Origin: Acanthopleura granulata
Lineage: Eukaryota; Mollusca; Polyplacophora; Chitonida; Chitonidae
Length of the DNA stretch: 64,000 bases
Direction of reading: 5' to 3'
Assembly (NCBI GenBank): GCA_016165875.1
Contig: JABBOT010000015.1
Location: 173,394 to 237,393 of the forward strand
Positions 24,201 through 36,059 of the stretch are shown piece after piece. The notes beneath the pieces are model-generated. The model made no database searches. It was not told where the DNA came from and saw only the letters and a program-made list of their open reading frames with translations. The stretch's first letter is position 1. Each line of letters begins with the position of its first letter. The translations under genes were made by a program, and so were the position numbers.

Positions 24201-24819
24201 AGTTAATCGGTCAAGTTATATCATAAGTTTGTTCTCGTTTTGTTCTTTGCAAAGTGTAATATTAAGATGAGTCTAAATGCCCAGACCTTAGGAATGAAGG
24301 AGAGCATACATGTATCTTGACCAGGTGTTTCGGCGATTTTCAAGTTAGATAAATCATGATGCCATAGATGTGTCTCGTAAAGCCGACGTGTGTGAATATC
24401 AAAACACAACATAAGGCCTTATAGCGAACACTACAGCCGAAATGAAGCAATTCTGGAAAACATGATACAATATATGAAAACGAGTTAACCTTTCTGCAAG
24501 CTACAACGTTAACATTTTATTGGTTTAAATCACACAGTAAAACCATAACTGTAGAAGTATTACTCGCGGAACATGTTGTCTCTGTTTTCTCACAATACGA
24601 CCAAAGTCTTCATATTAGCTTCTTGCTTGATGTGGTTCGAAGGATTCTAGAAAGGAAAGGTTTATATTTCCTAGTGTGCATTTAACAATTTGTTCCAGCA
24701 CTCAAAAGTAACTTATCTGCCTTGTTATTGGTGCTTAAATATGGCTCTAGATCACAGGCCCGATTAATACTGTTGGTCCGGGAACTCATACATTTAGCTT
24801 GCAGTCGTGACCTCAGCGA
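24201..24819. other. Intergenic, no gene seen
   Basis: 24210-24420 still resembles the far upstream flank of bHLH units. Beyond that nothing is recognised. Confidence 0.4.
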
Positions 24820-25020
24820 TAGTTGCGGCCAAAGCACTGTTACGTGGATTGGGTCGATTAGAACAAAAAATCCCTGGTCAATTTCGACAAAAACGTTCTG
24901 GGTATAGTCGTGATGTACCCCCAAAAACCCAGTCGGATTTCGATCCAAATTTTTAGGGACGCCCCGAACCAAACAAATGTCCTCGACCCAAACTATTTGG
25001 CTCGTATCGACCCAAACATT
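24820..25020 (-). repeat. Dispersed GGGTCG-rich repeat, copy 1
   Basis: Inverted match to 56380-56545: shared 'gggtatagtcgtgatgtacc', 'cccaaaaacccagtcgg' and 'cgacccaaactatttgg'. It is internally repetitive, with 'gacccaaa(c/t)' every 25-35 bp. Confidence 0.7.
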
Positions 25021-25429
25021 TGACTAACCCCTGAAAATATATTACATAACTAGAGTATTTAATGACACAGTAGCTTGACTGGTTAGGAGAAAATTATTAC
25101 GAAGTGGATTATACCAAATTATGTATATGTAACGATCAATATAAAATGAAAATTGAAAATCATTTCTACGAAATATGTATGTTGATTGACTGGTAACAAA
25201 TTTTTTTGAAACTGAACAAAAGCAATATTACTAAAGTTTTGGAAGAAATTTTAACATATGCCGTATGAACAGACAGACGGACGGACAACTGATCATCAAA
25301 CTTAAAATAGATAGTACAACTTATGCATCTTGATGTAGTCTACACTTGTACCAGGTTTCATTGAAATCATGCAAAGACCTGTAGAAGTAGTAGCGTTTTA
25401 AAAGATGTTTTGAATTACACAACTTTGCG

Positions 25430-25830
25430 CCTCAGAGTCATAAAGTTGATGCTCATGTAGGCAGATCTGTACAGGATTCCTGAGGCCTCCCTAAACCATA
25501 TTCACCACTCTCCTGAATTATATGCCGTGATATATGAAAGAATATAAAGCAATTTAATTGTTAACATAATTCTGCATAAAATTTGTTACGTTTTTAAGTC
25601 AAAAACTTAATTATACATTGATTATAACTTTAATAAATGAATTCCGTGAATGTTTATGTCTGCTTCTTGTGCCCTATCCAATAGTGCTGCATTTATAGAA
25701 GTTGTCAGTATTGACTGCAGGACGCCAAAGTAAACCACCTATTTTTGGAAAGTAACAGCAAGATGAACAGCCCCATTTGTGACACAAAGAGTAGGATCAG
25801 GGCAAATGTCATACTAGTAAAATACGGATT
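25430..25830 (-). repeat. Dispersed repeat Y, distal part
   Basis: Inverted match to 54890-55270: 'ccactctcctgaattatatg' and 'ggcctccctaaaccatattc' here read as complements there. 'acagccccatttgt' marks one edge. Lies beside repeat Y proximal part (26110-26490), in the same relative order as the pair at 52080-52440 and 54890-55270. Confidence 0.75.
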
Positions 25831-25954
25831 GTCTTATAGTTGCCACTAGGCCACATACACAGTCCAATCATAGTTCATAAGGCATGGCTACCAAGGCCTG
25901 AGGAATAAATACTTAAATGTACAGTAATCTATATGTACAGCAATGTAAAGTCAC

Positions 25955-26090
25955 CTCACCCCACAACCTGCGGATGGTTGTGGATTTCCCCTTGGCTCTG
26001 CCCAGTTTCCTCCCACAACAATGCTGGCCACCGTCGCGTAAGTGAAATATTCTTGAACACGGCATAAACACCTTTGAAATAAATAAATTT
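25955..26090 (+). repeat. SINE-like element (family 1), 3' part
   Basis: 'cacaacctgcggatggttgt', 'cccagtttcctcccacaaca', 'gcgtaagtgaaatattcttg' and an AAAT tail. Head missing. It sits between the two parts of repeat Y. Confidence 0.85.
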
Positions 26091-26109
26091 TTCTCTGACT
26101 TAATTTAAT

Positions 26110-26490
26110 TCATCAAATCATTACTGTTTCTGAGCTGGCCTGCATTGCTGACCATTTTTTTTTTTTTTTTTTTTTCGTGGGAGAAAAAAGTGTAGTATTT
26201 TTAAGGAAGTATTAATATACCTAATTTCACACCTTGACAAGTATTTTCTGGGAGCTGGTGTGATTGGTTTGCTGCCCTTGGAACCATTCTCAGTCTGGGG
26301 TGATGTCCAATAAGAAGAGATGGATAGATTCTGTAACGCCAATTTGAAATTACAAAAGAGATATACTGTATGTTAATTTACTTTTCATTAGCCATGTATT
26401 ATGGGGAAATCTTGCATATATATAACAGTTCCTCAGAAATATTAATATACCTCTGTTATACAAGGTTGTCATTCAGAATCAAGAATGAGC
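26110..26490 (-). repeat. Dispersed repeat Y, proximal part
   Basis: Inverted match to 52080-52440: 'gggagctggtgtgattggtt', 'aatattaatatacctctgtt' and 'gatgtccaataagaag' correspond there. A poly-T of about 22 nt (26154-26175) interrupts the match. Confidence 0.75.
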
Positions 26491-27024
26491 ATTGCTAAAC
26501 AGGTTGTGTTTGAATTAATAACTGCCCTGTTCTCATAAGTGATAACAACTGTAAAGATATAATCGTGTGCAAGAGAAAAAAGTTTGAACTAACTCACTGA
26601 ACAACTTGGATTTGGAGAGAAGGTAGTAAGTTTTTGAGCAGAAACAATGTACAGAGTTTGTTTTCAAACAGATTTGGTTCTATTTGATTACACATTAACC
26701 TAATATGTTATATATACAATATAAAGTTAAAACAAAAATATATTTTGTTCTTAATTATGAAATTATGTTAGTAATGAAGCAGGCAGGAAATTATTTAATA
26801 TTAGAGTAATTATTGGATCCAGAGCTTATAGGTGATAAAACAGATGAAACTAAACAAGTGAAATTCTGATTTTTGCATTTCTGTGGGATCTCTCTACTGT
26901 TCCTATACAGTGTTGGTAGTGTTCTGTACCTCCGCACGCTGCTAACAATTTTCTAAATTCTCTCATTTACGAGGGGTAGGTCAGCTATACTGTCATCGGT
27001 GGTTGGATCAGAACAGTTATCGAT
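26491..27024. other. Intergenic centre of the inverted bHLH cluster
   Basis: No gene. This is about where bHLH units change orientation (minus to the left, plus to the right). Confidence 0.45.
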
Positions 27025-27390
27025 GAATGAGTAAGTGAGTGCTTCGGGTTTAACGTCGCACTTAAAAGTGTTTCAGTCATATGACGTCGAGGAGTCCTTC
27101 TGGTGTGTATTTATAGTGTGCCTTCTTGTGGCAGGGTGAATCCATGACGCCAAAGTGCTGCCGCCACTGGAACATCATGCTGAAGATACCAGACATGACA
27201 CCCCACCCAGTCACATTATACTGACATTGGGCCGACCAGTCCTGTTTCCTTGATCTAATCTCTCAATGCTGAACACCAAGCGAAGCAGCAACAAGTACCA
27301 TTTTTAAAGTCTTTGGTATGACTCGACCCAGGCTTGAGCCTGGATCTCCCGGCCTCGAGGCGGACGCTCTAACTACCGTGACGGTCTTAT
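27025..27390 (+). repeat. SINE-like element (family 2), nearly complete
   Basis: 'gtgagtgcttcgggtttaac', 'tcatatgacgtcgaggagtc', 'gccgccactggaacatcatg', 'gacaccccacccagtcacat' and 'cctcgaggcggacgctctaa', all in order. The best-preserved family-2 copy here. Confidence 0.85.
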
Positions 27391-27659
27391 CGGTGAACAT
27401 TTCATCTCTCCTTACAAGATCGCATTTCTTCGGATTTCTTCATTCTTCACATATGTTTGCTCACAAAGGACCTCTGTCCAGACAAAGCTGACCGTAATGG
27501 CAGTAAGCCTGAGGAATTTGTAACCATTTTTTTTTTTTTTTTACATTTTAGGTCCTTTACTGTTCAGCTGCCCATATGAACGCACGTGCGTAAGAAGTCG
27601 GAAAAGAAACAATTGAGTGGATAAACTGAACTGCTGTTGTAGGGTTTGTGTATCGACCT

Positions 27660-27860
27660 TCAGGAGTTTTCTCTAGAAAAGGGGCGGTACACGCTAAGTT
27701 GACGTTTGACCAGAAGACTGGAGACAGCAGTGATGACGTCTAGACAGGTAGTCACGTCAATCCACGTCCATCCTCATTACAGACATTCACGACCTTTGAC
27801 CCCGTCGTGCTGACATCTTGATCATCCGGCTAGTTGTACATTGCGATCGTCAGAAATGTT
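27660..27860 (+). promoter_or_regulatory. Distal module of a lost bHLH unit (first tandem copy)
   Basis: GTCTAGAC at 27738-27745 within 'gatgacgtctagacagg' and a DR1-like 'cgacctttgacccc' at 27790-27803, 45 bp apart. It is paralogous to 29640-29820, sharing 'gctgacatcttg', 'atccggctag' and 'attgcgatc'. No bHLH exon follows directly. Confidence 0.6.
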
Positions 27861-27989
27861 GACAACTTGTTCCTTCGTTTTTATATTAGTGAACTAACTA
27901 AAGTTATTTACCGTTTTTCACGTGGGTGTGGCTAACCACGCTTTTATATCCTGCTTTGATAGTTCTTAGGGTACTCTTGCACTATATGG

Positions 27990-28280
27990 GAAGGATTATT
28001 TATGTTGTGGTTTGCAGAGATTGCTTACTTCTTCCATGGACACTGACCTATATTTCCTAGAGTGTGCTTCTTGTACTTGTGGAATTCAATAATCTTACGC
28101 TGTGTTTTAGTGTTAAAAGAAATTCTTAAAGAGGGAAATTGTCAAATACAAGTACGACTTAGTGATTATTCTAGCTTGACGATTTGGTTCAAACCATTAG
28201 GGTACTACTGACACGTGGACAACAGATGCCCTCCTGAGCACAAAAAACTTTGAACATACAAAGATCCTAACGCCTGCCGA
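27990..28280 (+). repeat. Duplicated upstream block, copy 1
   Basis: Matches 29050-29350 in tandem ('ttcttaaagaggga', 'gtcaaatac', 'tagcttgacgatttgg', 'cctgagcac') and 20400-20640 inverted. Confidence 0.7.
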
Positions 28281-28379
28281 TATCATACCCTGAAAAAGAG
28301 GCATAGTCTCATACCGCAGACACACTTTAGAAGTACCTTATGAACAAATAACACTGATAAACGTTTTTCAGAAAGGTTG

Positions 28380-28560
28380 TCTATTAATTGTGGTCAGGGC
28401 CTTAGACTGAAAAATTCTGGACCAATGAAATGACGTGTAAGAAGGATAATCAGATTAATCCCCACTGGACAACCGCGACCTTTGACCCCACGTGCAGAAG
28501 TCCTTCCCGTCTCACTGGGTATACTTAATGATCACATGACACCGTGATTATCACAATTAC
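28380..28560 (+). promoter_or_regulatory. Decayed distal module upstream of pseudogene E
   Basis: DR1-like 'cgacctttgacccc' at 28476-28489; the GTCTAGAC is degraded to 'tgacgtgtaag' near 28434. It is followed by 'gatcacatgacaccgtgatt', shared in form with the gene D upstream region. Confidence 0.5.
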
Positions 28561-28729
28561 TGACAACTAGCTCACGGTCTTTTCGTCTGTAATCACTTTT
28601 TTTCGCTTCAGAATAATGACCTCCAGACGGATAATCACACAAACAAGAATAACCTCACCAATGGCAGTGAAAGCCCTTTGTGAAAATCCGACCATAACAT
28701 TCAATGTATTTTCCTTTTGGAAACACCAT

Positions 28730-29045
28730 AAAGTCGTCTAGACAGAATCCCCACCCCACCCCACCCACACCCTCTCATTGTCTCTTGTTTCCATGATCGT
28801 TCAACAATTGACCTCTCCGTAGTGACATCTTGATCGTTTACACCATCGGTTCTCGCGACAACACAGAATAATGGCCAAGACGAAAAAGACGCCATATTCC
28901 GCACTCTGAGAGACCATATGACTTTGTAAAGCGTCATAACTTGAGAAAAAAATCGATGAATTGAGAATCTGAACTCTGTCTTGGAATCCCTAAGGCTGGT
29001 GTATTCTTTGTAAACAATCCAATTCGAAGGAGTCAAAAACGTTTG
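28730..29045 (+). pseudogene. bHLH pseudogene E (exon 1 fragment)
   Basis: GTCTAGAC at 28736-28743 is followed, about 131 nt on, directly by coding sequence for the basic patch and basic region (readable as WPRRKRRHIP, then YDFVKRHNLR). About 158 bp holding the TATA box, ATG and first roughly 30 codons have been deleted relative to gene D. Downstream the frame is lost: a stop occurs just after the basic region, and helix 1 and the loop are out of frame. No splice donor or exon 2 follows; sequence turns into the duplicated block at 29050. Non-functional. Confidence 0.88.
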
Positions 29046-29049
29046 GCAT

Positions 29050-29350
29050 GGAATAATTGGTTTATGGTTTGTAGACACTGTTTACTTCTTTCATGTACAT
29101 TCACCTGCGTTTTCTCGGGTGTGCTTCTTTGGCGAGGAGTTCAGTAATCTTACCCTATGTTTGAGTGTTAACAGAAATTCTTAAAGAGGGATTTTGTCAA
29201 ATACGACTACCATATAGGGATTAGCCTAGCTTGACGATTTGGGTCAGATAGGTAGGGTTTTATTGAGGTCACGATATGCCATCCTGAGCACTAGAAAGTT
29301 TGGAATATATTAGAAAGTATTAAACATACAAATGCTTTCTGAAATCATAC
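29050..29350 (+). repeat. Duplicated upstream block, copy 2
   Basis: Tandem paralogue of 27990-28280; see shared landmarks there. It shows that at least two bHLH units were duplicated in tandem before decay. Confidence 0.7.
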
Positions 29351-29639
29351 CCTGTAAAGTGCAAAAGTAGCACAGTCTAATAACCGCAGAGAAACGTTGG
29401 AAATGACTTGTGACCGACTGACGCTGACCCGATTTGAAGAATAAGAAAACAGTCAAGGTATTAGAGCCGGAGTCACACACTGTATCAAGTAGCCACTCAA
29501 AATGAGCTTAAAACTACAAGAATGAGATACCATATTCCCTGTACTAGATAAGTTTCTAAAACACTTCCTGGTTAATAGTAAAAAACTTAATCATACAGTA
29601 CAAAATCCCTGCAGTAGGGCCTACTAGTTTATTTCTGGT

Positions 29640-29860
29640 CAAGGTCAGTTGACGTTTCGCGATTGTGGATCACAGTAATAACGTCTAGACAGATAATGAC
29701 GTTAATCCCCGTCGAGGGCTCATTATATTCACGACCTTTGACCCTCACTTGCTGACATCTTGTCCATCCGGCTAGCTGTTCATTGCGATCATTAGGAATG
29801 TTGACAAAGTGTTCACGACTTTTACTGCTGCAATCATGTTACTGACGTCTAGACAGTCAT
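29640..29860 (+). promoter_or_regulatory. Distal module of a lost bHLH unit (second tandem copy)
   Basis: GTCTAGAC at 29683-29690 and 29847-29854; DR1-like 'cgacctttgaccct' at 29732-29745. No bHLH coding sequence follows before 37.5 kb. Confidence 0.6.
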
Positions 29861-32700
29861 TAACCCAGCGAGTTTTCTGCTTCCAATGTTGTCCAGTTTC
29901 GATACAATTTGAGTTCAAGCTCATTTTGGAGAATATTTATTGCTCCCCTTCTCTTTCGCTCATCCTTTGTTTTTACTCTCTTTGTTTGATTGCTGTTTTA
30001 GGCCCTGTATTTAAGATGCTCCTGAGTTGGCAGGATCCGTACTTTAGTTTTGAATTCATGTTTTTAATAAACTCATTGATCCTGAATGGTCGCTGGTGTA
30101 CGTAAAATAACTGCTCCAAATATTCCCCGAGTATGACAAATCTTGGAGTATTAAAAGTTTACATTTGTTGCTGCTCAGATTATGTTCTTAAAAGCAGCTT
30201 GATCTCTGCATTTTATGTATATTTTCTGTGGGTTATTACTGCTGTCAGGGAGCTTTCTTGAAATTCCTCAACTCAGATGGTGAAGTATAATAATTAAGAT
30301 CTTGGCTCCTCGCAAACAAGAACACAACCATGTGAAACACATGAAACATTAAAACATTAAGATTGAATCTGAATATATCGCAACTCTCTTCGAGGGGTAT
30401 CATCGTTGCCATTACGACTGCAGGTTATGCAGACGCCAACAGAATGTAACTGGATAGTTCGAAACAGGTCTGTACTGCATGCATGGATGATACGTATTTG
30501 TTAGTTTTATCAAGTCCAAATTTAGGTGATATTACACACAATAGTGTAATTACATGTACACTACATACATAAATTAGACCTTTTCAGAGACCTTTGTGCT
30601 TTAAGAATATTTGTGTCAGCATTCACACACTTATTCAGTCACTTATTCACACTTTTGTTCTCACATATGGCGACACGACGAAGCCTTACTGTCATGCCCG
30701 TTTTCCTCTGCCCTTAAATACATTCTGTGACGCAGGAATGATACTTTCATGTTTCAGAATCTATAGACCCCGTGAATAACCTCGTCACTCTTTGTTTTTA
30801 CACTGTCAACATATACTGTCTTTGAAACACAAGGGAGACAAGCAAACTCGTTTCGCATACCACAATGAAACTAGCAGAAGTTATCTACCATTTTTCACTC
30901 AACAGATTTATCTGGACAGATATAACGGCATGGCTACTTCTTGCTTCTGATGAAACAGATAAAGAAATGTAACACACGAGAAGTTTCAGAATAGTTAAAG
31001 TTACAATAGCGAAAACTGTAACTTACGTAGCTGATACGTTACAATTACAATACAGTAAAAATTATACGTGATGAGGCAAAAGACGAACCACCATTGGTTA
31101 CATCAATACCATGGTTGCAGTCAAGCTGCCATATATCTTTTCCCGCCGGCAAGGAGACAGCACACATTTGGCTAGCGAGAAAAGGGGAATAACACAACGG
31201 CAGCCTGTAGCTGACGTTACAATCAGTTTGTGTATAGCTGTGTATTTGTCTACATTATAATCTCTCTTCGGTACTGCTGATGTAGTGTTTACGTGTATTG
31301 TAAGTTTAAATTCTTTTAAACACAACCTTTATATAGCCTAGGTAGACAGTGCAGTGAATCGGCCTCTAAATAATAAACTTATCCTTGAACATGATGTAAA
31401 ACCTCTATAAGTTGTATGTGTTTGTTATGAGAATATCTGGATAAGAACATTTACACATATTATACATTTGCACTCATGGATTAATTTTATCATTTCTTAT
31501 TGGAAATTAATTGTGATCAAGGATGTGAGGGTTGTAGATCTAAGAAGAATATGTCGTCCATAAATGCGAGGATGTTGGCTCTGATAAAATTCTTTGGCCG
31601 TCTTTGAATGGACTCTTACTCTCCCGTAAGAATTTTATTTTACCACAAGACTTTTATTGTACTCGAATTTTAATTGACGTTTTTTAAGGTCAGTGGGGTC
31701 TTTTTGGATTTGTTATGGACTTGTGATGTTTTTATTGTGATACCCATGTGCCAAATCATCTTCATCACAAAGTGTTTTATAGGGTTAAGAGTTCATTATT
31801 CCTTTTCTCACTCGTGTACGTTTAGACATTTTAAATATGAACAGTTGCACATTTTCCTTAAAATGTTTGAAACGCGTTTTGCTAACCAGTTAATTGTTTT
31901 ATGCAGATTAAGAAAAATACATGCAAGTAAAGTACAACTTTTAAACTGGTCTGAACCGCAGTCCAGCAATTCAAAGTAGGTGGAGGTGATCACTTTTCTG
32001 GCTTTCAAAACTCGAGCTAAAACTTGCTAACCAGCCTGTTGAGCTTATCTTTCAGTAAAGTTTGTAAATAGTCATTTTATTGTGATACATGCACACCAGC
32101 ATATTTATCTCACCAGTGTTCGTGTACAGGGGAAGAAAACCATTCTTGTGTGATTCCTATCGTTTTTATCAGACACCAAAATTATGTACTGAAAACTCCT
32201 TAAATAAGTGCAATTCAATATACTGTTAAGACATTAGTTCCCATGCATTGAAATGGTTTTATTTGTTTCTTCATCCATTTTAAGCACTTATCAAGACTTT
32301 CAAAATGAAACCCAGAATTAAGTTTTATCAAAAATAACATTTCCTTGCTTTCCATCTTTAGACGTCAAATCTTAATAATTGTTTTCCAGCCTCCATACAT
32401 GTTGTTTACATATTTATGTACTTTGGTTTCCTTTGGAACTAAGTTTGGTTTCCTGTGGATTACATGGTCTTCTATTCTAAATATTGCACTCATGTGAATG
32501 CATCTTTCTAATTATTATTGAAAACGGTACGTAGTTTTGTGTTTTACGGTGCATACCAGTAGTTTTAACGGATGAAACGGAAATAGGTTTACAGTATACT
32601 GTCGGGTTTACGGTATCCGGTTGTTGTTTCCTGCAAAATAAGGTAATATAAAACAACTTTTGTGGTGAACGCAAGTATGAAAATACCGTACACCGTAGTT
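29861..32700. other. Intergenic, no gene seen
   Basis: AT-rich, with a possible trace of family-1 SINE at 29985-30030 ('ttgattgctgttttaggccc'). Open frames at 29809-30105 and 31674-31979 have no domain support. Confidence 0.45.
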
Positions 32701-32739
32701 TTACGGTGCTTTGATAACAGGCCCAGCTTCCTGTATTTT

Positions 32740-34100
32740 ATCATAAACTTTACGGGTAATTTTTAACAGTGCTGGCTTGTTTCATATATAGATACAGGAT
32801 TAGACGAGCTGGCTGAGTGGCTTGTTAAAGAATATTTGCGCTGGTAAGCAGAAATAGTTACAAGGTCAGAAAAGCTGATTTCGAGGGTGGTTGATGGGTA
32901 GCTACAGAATTGCAATAGGTGATTATCACGTCGGCTTATGAATATCACAGTGTTGCAAGATCTAGTTACTAGGTTTGTTGATGGGCACTCACAGAATTAG
33001 ACCAGGTAATTACGGGGCTTGGTGAATAGATAGAGCAATACACCTAGTTAAGCGGCCTGCATACTCATAGTTACCAGATTAGAGGGGCTAGTTTGCCTGG
33101 TTTGTTTATGTATGTTTATATGGTTAACTCACGTGGTTAGAAGATCTGCTTGTGGATAATTACTGGCTATAAACCAGCTAACTACGGTAGGAGTTTTGTA
33201 TGAGTATATCTATTTATGTATGTTTAGGATTTACGTCCTCCTTAAAGATTTTCAGCCAGATCATGTTTAGAATAGATATATACTGTGGCGGCTGATTCCA
33301 TGCCGCCAAAGTGCTGTCGCCACAGGAACATTATGGCCAGAACACCAGATTTTATAGTGTATTATACACCCTAACACAGATATTTTGATATTGGACACCA
33401 TGAAAACACCATTTCCGTAACATCTGAAACATGTTTGCATATTTACCGTGTTTCCCAACACGCACTTTCATAGTTATGCTTTAACATTCCTAATATTATA
33501 TACCACATGACTTGTTTTGAAACATCAACATCTTCTACATTTAAAAACAAGGTATGGGTATTTTGGATAGGAGTACAATGCACACGTGCTACGAGCTACT
33601 TTACAGAGTACTGACACTTGGCCGACTAGTCATGTTTCCTTTCTCTGTCCTCTCATTGCTGGGCGTCAAACGATACTGGAAAAGAACCACATTTGAAGGT
33701 GCTTCACTTGACCCGACCCGGTATTGATCCCTGATCTTCCGATCTCAACGCGGACGCTTTTACTTAACAGGCCACCGAAGCGGTCTACGAGATTTGCTGA
33801 TGGGCAGTTAGAAAATTAGATAAGCTATTTCTGGGTCCTGTTTGTGGATAATTACAAGATGATTTAACTTACTTTGGGGGACTCTTCTGTTAAGCAGCTT
33901 CACCTGACCTGAAGTAACCAGTTGACATCAAACTTCTCCAGTCCAAATGACTTATCGACAGCGGAGAGTTAACCCCACCCACGGGTCTGCCAGTGACAGC
34001 TACACAAAGGAAGGGAGAAAATTTTTACTAGTTCCGACAATGATTCAGGTTGCCAGATTTAAGCAAGATAGCATTTCTCCCTCGAGGGGCGGGTATAATA
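32740..34100 (+). repeat. Duplicated block Z, copy 1 (contains family-2 SINE)
   Basis: Matches 34280-35310 in tandem and 38630-38860 in part. Landmarks: 'gcttgttaaagaatatttgc', 'gtacacctagttaag'-type sequence, 'ctgcttgtggataatt' and 'cctgacctgaagtaacca'. Includes a decayed family-2 SINE at 33190-33780. Block Z follows the 3' UTR of bHLH copies, so it is the downstream half of the duplicated unit. Confidence 0.72.
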
Positions 34101-34255
34101 CAAACCAGATTCACTGTTTATCATTTTTTTCTGTTACTGATCTCAGGCTATTATTGTGCATTCCGTGTGAAATTTAATAAAATCCATTATCTTTTTAGAA
34201 GCATTTTCGGTATTTGGTTCTTGGTACAATTGTCTCGTAAAATCATCGTGTGTGT
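34100..34255 (+). pseudogene. Orphan 3' UTR of a lost bHLH copy
   Basis: 'ttctgttactgatctcaggc', 'tattattgtgcatt', 'taataaaatccatta' (AATAAA near 34179) and 'ggtacaattgtctcgtaaaa' match the 3' UTRs of genes D and B. No exon precedes it. The coding part was deleted or replaced by block Z. Confidence 0.75.
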
Positions 34256-34279
34256 GCATTATTTGTAACAACGGCAAAG

Positions 34280-35310
34280 GAGCCTGAAGTTACCAGGCTT
34301 GTTTATGTATAGATACGTCACGAGAGGAGCTAGTTAAGTCGCTTCTTCAAGAATATTTGCACGAGTCAACAGAAATGGTTAGAAATTAGAAAGTGTCGGT
34401 TTCGAAGATTGTTGATGGGTAACTACAGATTTACGAGAAGTAATTTACACGATTAGAAGAGGTAGTTGCAAGGCTTGCTGGAGAGATAGAGCAGTACACC
34501 TAGTTAAGACGTTTGCATACTCAAAGCTACCAGATTAATGCAGCTAGTTGCCGGGCTTATTTATGGATGGTTATATGAGTGACTCACATAGTTAGAAGGT
34601 CTGCTTGTGGATAATTTCTGGCTGTAAACAAGCGACTTAGGGTACGAATTTTGTATTTGTACATATATTTTCATTTGTTTAAGAGTTACATCGTCCCTAA
34701 ATAATTTTAGTCAAATAATGCTAAAGTACACTATGGCAGTCGATTGCATGCCGCCAAAGTGCGGCCGCCACCGGAACATCATGCCGGGGACACCAGACTT
34801 TATAGTATATTATGCACACTAAAACAGGTGTTTTAATGTTGATTTAATACAGGTGTTCAATATTTTACACAGCACTGACACTTGGCCGACCAGTTTTGTT
34901 TCGTTGCTCTATCTTCTCAGTGCTGAGGGCCAAGTGACACAGCAAAAAGTACCACATTTTGGGGTTTTTGATTTGACCTGACCCGGTATTGATCCATGAT
35001 ATTGGGACTTCTGCTCGGATGCTTTAAATTAACAGGCCACCGAGACGGTGGACGAGGTTTCCTGATGGACAGTTACAGAATTAGATGGGCTAGCTCTGAG
35101 CCTACGAGACGATTTTAACTTACTTTTAAGATGATTTAACTTACTTTGGAAGACTTTCCTCTTACTAAGCAGCCTCACCTGACCTGAAGTAACCAATGGA
35201 TATAAAACTTCTCCCTCCCAATTCACTTGTCTACAGCGAAGAGTTAACAGCTCCAAAGCGCCTGTCAAGGACATAACGGAAGGGGCATAATTTTTACCAG
35301 TTCCGACAAT
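34280..35310 (+). repeat. Duplicated block Z, copy 2 (contains family-2 SINE)
   Basis: Tandem paralogue of 32740-34100, with a family-2 SINE at 34675-35040 at the equivalent position. That SINE was therefore present before the duplication. Confidence 0.72.
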
Positions 35311-35650
35311 GACTGAGCCTACCAGAATTAAACCAGCACTTCTCATCACAGCGACAAACCAGGTAGTACTTCTCATCACAGCGACAATGACTGAGTCTGC
35401 CAGAATCAAACCAGGTAGCACTTCTCATCACAGCGACAACGACTGAGTCTGCCAGAATCAAACCAGGTAGCACTTCTCATCACAGCGACAATGACTGAGT
35501 CTGCCAGAATCAAACCAGGTAGCACTTCTCATCACAGCGACAATGACTGAGTCTGCCAGAATCAAACCAGGTAGCACTTCTCATCACAGCGACAACGACT
35601 GAGTCTGCCAGAATCAAACCAGGTAGCACTTCTCATCACAGCGACAAACC
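35311..35650 (+). repeat. 52-bp minisatellite, about six copies
   Basis: Units begin at 'gactgag' at 35389, 35441, 35493, 35545 and 35597, with a partial or shortened unit before them. Each holds 'tctgccagaatcaaaccagg' and 'cacttctcatcacagcgaca'. The period is exactly 52 and units are almost identical. The array expands a sequence present once at the end of block Z copy 1 (about 34040-34060). Confidence 0.92.
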
Positions 35651-36059
35651 ACTCAAGATTATCAAGCCTGTCAAATGAAAGTATTATAGAGGATTCCACT
35701 GAATTCATTGGTCCTGTTCAAAAGTTTTCTTTTCAGCGTGAGCTGTAGTATATATAATAAAAACAAATGCTGTGTATTCACAGCAGTCTATTAATCCAAA
35801 CATTTTTTTCAATATTTTGTTTTGTTTCATTGTGTTTTACATCATTTTGTTGCACTTTATTTCTGAGTTTTCCATTCAGTTATGCTTGTCTTGTGAAGTT
35901 ATAATATTTATTTAGATTATCCACAAGTAAGATCAAACAGATACAATGTTTCTCTATCAAACACTTAATTATTATTTTTTGTAGGCTGGCTATATACATC
36001 AGTGAATTAAAAACGGACAAATGATATCCAATCCAGGCTGCAAACTTTTCTGTGCCTTT
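35651..36059. other. Intergenic, AT-rich
   Basis: Nothing recognised. Confidence 0.45.

Noticed and set aside
28701..29078. 125-codon minus-strand frame
   Set aside because: Antisense shadow of bHLH pseudogene E.
35029..35421. 130-codon minus-strand frame
   Set aside because: Runs through the family-2 SINE and the 52-bp minisatellite.
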